A DNA stretch of 64,000 nt. It comes from Methylotuvimicrobium sp018830325 (GTDB lineage Bacteria > Pseudomonadota > Gammaproteobacteria > Methylococcales > Methylomonadaceae). The stretch lies in contig NZ_CP173170.1 of the NCBI RefSeq assembly GCF_044788715.1, positions 2,852,001 through 2,916,000 on the forward strand, in the 5' to 3' direction. Below, in pieces: positions 62,413-64,000 of the stretch (its first letter is position 1; each line of letters opens with the position of its first letter). The notes beneath the pieces are model-generated. The model was not told where the DNA came from. It was given only the letters and a program-made list of their open reading frames with translations, and ran no database searches. A program made the translations under genes and the position numbers.

Positions 62413-63252
62413 ATGACCCTCCCTTCCGGCGCGTCAGAACTTTTCAATGATTCCGATCATTGGCTAAACCGAGACTTACCGATTGTCTTACGCCTGAATA
62501 AACCAGAAGATGTTGACTTATGCCGGGCATTGTTCAAAGTAGACCGGGCGATAGTCGAAAACGTCTTTGTTTCCTATCGGCATCAATGGGCGCTGTTCCT
62601 GGATCACTTGGTATCTTCGGTGCGCGAATACTATGAGATCGACGATAAGGAAGATACCAGACCCGCAGCAAGAAGAAGAGCCTATCAGGATTTGACCGGA
62701 CGCTTGAAAGAAATCGAGGAAACAGCAAACGAGCTTTCCAGGCTGGTAGATTCGGTCAATCGATTATCTGAACCATTCGATCCGACTGATATTGCCGACA
62801 TTGACATTCCGGTAAACCCTCTACAATGGCTAAACGATACCGTCGAGTTAGGAGAAATCGACCACGAAACCCGGCACCGATACCAATATTACCTACAAGC
62901 CGATATTGATCGCTTGGCTTATTTCGGTGCGAAATACGTCCCGACGATTGGCGACATGCTCAGGCAGCTGGCTAAGCAATATCAAGCCGCTTGGGGAGCA
63001 TCACAAGACAAACAGACACCGACCAACTCACCGAAAAGCCGTTATAACGACTTTCTGTTTCATTTCTTTTCAGAGCTTCGCCACGAAGCGGAGCGCAACC
63101 AAATGCCTAAACGATTGCTATTAGGCAACCAAGGTCTAACCCTCGAAGACTGGGCTGTTATCTTCCGCAGCGTTTTGGATGACGATCGCTTCACCGAGCA
63201 ATCGCTTAAGGACTTCTTGCGAAAAAAACCCTTTGGTGGAAATTGTCCCTGA
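62413..63252 (+). CDS. hypothetical island protein
   Basis: 279 aa, soluble, helical, acidic in the middle (EIDDKEDTRPAARRRAYQDL, then EETANELSRLV). No motif known to me. It lies between integrase and AlpA in the island. ACGGAGTGAAAATAAC before the ATG supplies GGAG. A P4-type islands often have unknown genes here. Confidence 0.65.
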   Translation: MTLPSGASELFNDSDHWLNRDLPIVLRLNKPEDVDLCRALFKVDRAIVENVFVSYRHQWALFLDHLVSSVREYYEIDDKEDTRPAARRRAYQDLTGRLKEIEETANELSRLVDSVNRLSEPFDPTDIADIDIPVNPLQWLNDTVELGEIDHETRHRYQYYLQADIDRLAYFGAKYVPTIGDMLRQLAKQYQAAWGASQDKQTPTNSPKSRYNDFLFHFFSELRHEAERNQMPKRLLLGNQGLTLEDWAVIFRSVLDDDRFTEQSLKDFLRKKPFGGNCP

Positions 63253-63300
63253 TTTTTTTTTCGTATTTCCACCGACTTTTTTTATTAAATTTCTTAATAT

Positions 63301-63328
63301 CTCGCCACGTTATCAAAAACGAGGTGAG
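63301..63328 (+). promoter_or_regulatory. inverted repeat covering the alpA ribosome binding site
   Basis: CTCGCCACGTT and AACGAGGTGAG pair with two mismatches, 6-nt loop. GAGGTGAG is also the ribosome binding site, so the fold could limit AlpA translation or be an operator. Confidence 0.45.
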
Positions 63329-63333
63329 ATTAA

Positions 63334-63561
63334 ATGAAACAACAAGTTACCACTTTGCCTGCCGAGGGATTTGTCCGTTTAAATCAAATTATAGGAGATA
63401 AAAAAGCAAATCCACCTATTCCCGCTTTAATTCCTATTAGTCGAAGCACATGGCTAAGCGGAGTCGAAACAGGTCGATTTCCTAAGCCGGTTCGGCTTGG
63501 TAAGAGAACAGTTGCGTGGCGCATATCCGACATCAGAAAGCTCATTGATGAGGTGGCCTAA
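63334..63561 (+). CDS. AlpA-family DNA-binding regulator
   Basis: 75 aa. A winged-helix AlpA protein: FVRLNQIIGDKKA, ISRSTWLSGVETGRFPKPVR and AWRISDIRKLI. AlpA proteins control excision/integrase genes in P4-like elements. Its TAA overlaps the ATG of the next ORF by one base. Confidence 0.88.
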   Translation: MKQQVTTLPAEGFVRLNQIIGDKKANPPIPALIPISRSTWLSGVETGRFPKPVRLGKRTVAWRISDIRKLIDEVA

Positions 63562-64000
63562 TGTCAGCAATTGCTTACAACAATGATCCGAACACCAAGC
63601 CTAGCCGGTTGTCTCGCCGCCGAAAAAAGAAATGGCGGAATTCGAAATTGACATCGATGCTTAACGCGGCTATGCTTTCTACGCACTCGCAAAAAACGAG
63701 TGCCGGGCGTGGAAACCCGTTTTCAAGTGGCGATAAAACGCCGCAGCCTCTAGCGGCTTTTTTATGCCTACCATTCAGCGCGGCCTTAAACCGCGACTAT
63801 TCTGTTATGGCGGGCTTATTCAGGCAGCGTTCGGCGCTGGCCGCTCCACTTGGCGGTTTTCCACCCTGCTTAAGCCCGCCACCCGATACCGTGGAAAGTA
63901 TCCGTGGCGGTTTATTCCTCACAAGTGGAGTTACCGCAATGAAAAACCCTATCCAACACGCGCAAACCGCGCAAAATCACCCAAAAACCCAAGAAAAAGC
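63561..64000 (+). CDS. Icd/Ash-like small-island protein, cut by window edge
   Basis: The frame is open from the ATG at 63561 to the window edge (146 codons). The block SAGRGNPFSSGDKTPQP, then AFLCLPFSAALNRDYSVMAG and SIRGGLFLTSGVTAMKN resembles P4-type Ash/host-cell-division-inhibitor ORFs. Its coding status is doubtful because two hairpins (63684-63702 and 63740-63763) lie inside it. It could instead be the leader of a regulatory RNA. Confidence 0.55.
   Translation, partial: MSAIAYNNDPNTKPSRLSRRRKKKWRNSKLTSMLNAAMLSTHSQKTSAGRGNPFSSGDKTPQPLAAFLCLPFSAALNRDYSVMAGLFRQRSALAAPLGGFPPCLSPPPDTVESIRGGLFLTSGVTAMKNPIQHAQTAQNHPKTQEK
63684..63763 (+). ncRNA. candidate P4-immunity-like structured RNA with internal terminator
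   Basis: CACTCG / CGAGTG (63684-63702, 7-nt loop), GGGCGTGGAAACCC, then GCCGC-agcctcta-GCGGC with TTTTTT (63740-63763), a standard intrinsic terminator. The order is like the phage P4 immunity region where a short RNA and terminator lie in the leader of an operon. This is an inference from the layout. Confidence 0.4.

Overview
The window looks like chromosome from a Gram-negative gammaproteobacterium. A Methylococcales methanotroph such as Methylomicrobium/Methylotuvimicrobium fits the mix of exosortase (PEP-CTERM) genes, glycolate oxidase, TreYZ, GspAB, PsiE-type proteins and many small intergenic repeats. That assignment is inference: no methane-oxidation gene or rRNA is present.

Layout. 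1-5430 is a minus-strand carbohydrate operon (GH63-like glucosidase, GH13, gluconokinase, SMP-30 lactonase). 5769-12161 holds a BON-MscS channel and an SLC12-type transporter gene split by a complete IS66 element with an 8-bp target duplication. 12620-16751 holds a diguanylate cyclase, a small membrane-protein gene broken by a MITE, an EEP phosphatase and a phospholipase D-VTT fusion. 16989-21718 holds a coiled-coil protein, an unknown protein coupled to a small MscS channel, and a DUF389 membrane protein. 21988-24644 holds an OmpA lipoprotein, a BLUF-PsiE fusion and a cupin. 24893-28668 is glcDEF. 29532-32807 is a blue-light cassette: a short BLUF protein, a chemoreceptor fused to a complete photoactive yellow protein (PYP) domain, and a translationally coupled p-coumarate-CoA-ligase-like enzyme that appears to carry an N-terminal carrier-protein-like segment. 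The cassette is bracketed by two copies of part of a YkgJ-type gene. 33971-39667 holds a frameshifted multicopper oxidase, a PrsT-like TPR protein and a PEP-CTERM cargo protein. 39760-48842 is an accessory region with an Xre/RES toxin-antitoxin pair, a decayed RelE/ParE module, nested MITEs, gspAB and several small or broken genes. 48958-59748 is mfd, treZ-treY, a DUF4010 protein and a VOC protein. 59755-64000 is queA, tRNA-Leu(CAA) and the start of a P4-type integrative island (integrase, AlpA, Icd/Ash-like ORF with internal RNA structure).

How it fits together. Several genes point to osmotic and turgor control (two MscS channels, SLC12 remnant, trehalose synthesis from glycogen). The best candidate for a little-described system is the light-sensing region: three blue-light sensor proteins using two chromophores (flavin in the BLUF proteins, p-coumarate in PYP) within about 9 kb, with outputs to chemotaxis and to a PsiE membrane domain, and a dedicated chromophore-activating enzyme.

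The window is also rich in short non-autonomous repeats. At least two families recur between genes, and one copy sits inside a small ORF at a TA dinucleotide, so it can be read as a MITE insertion.
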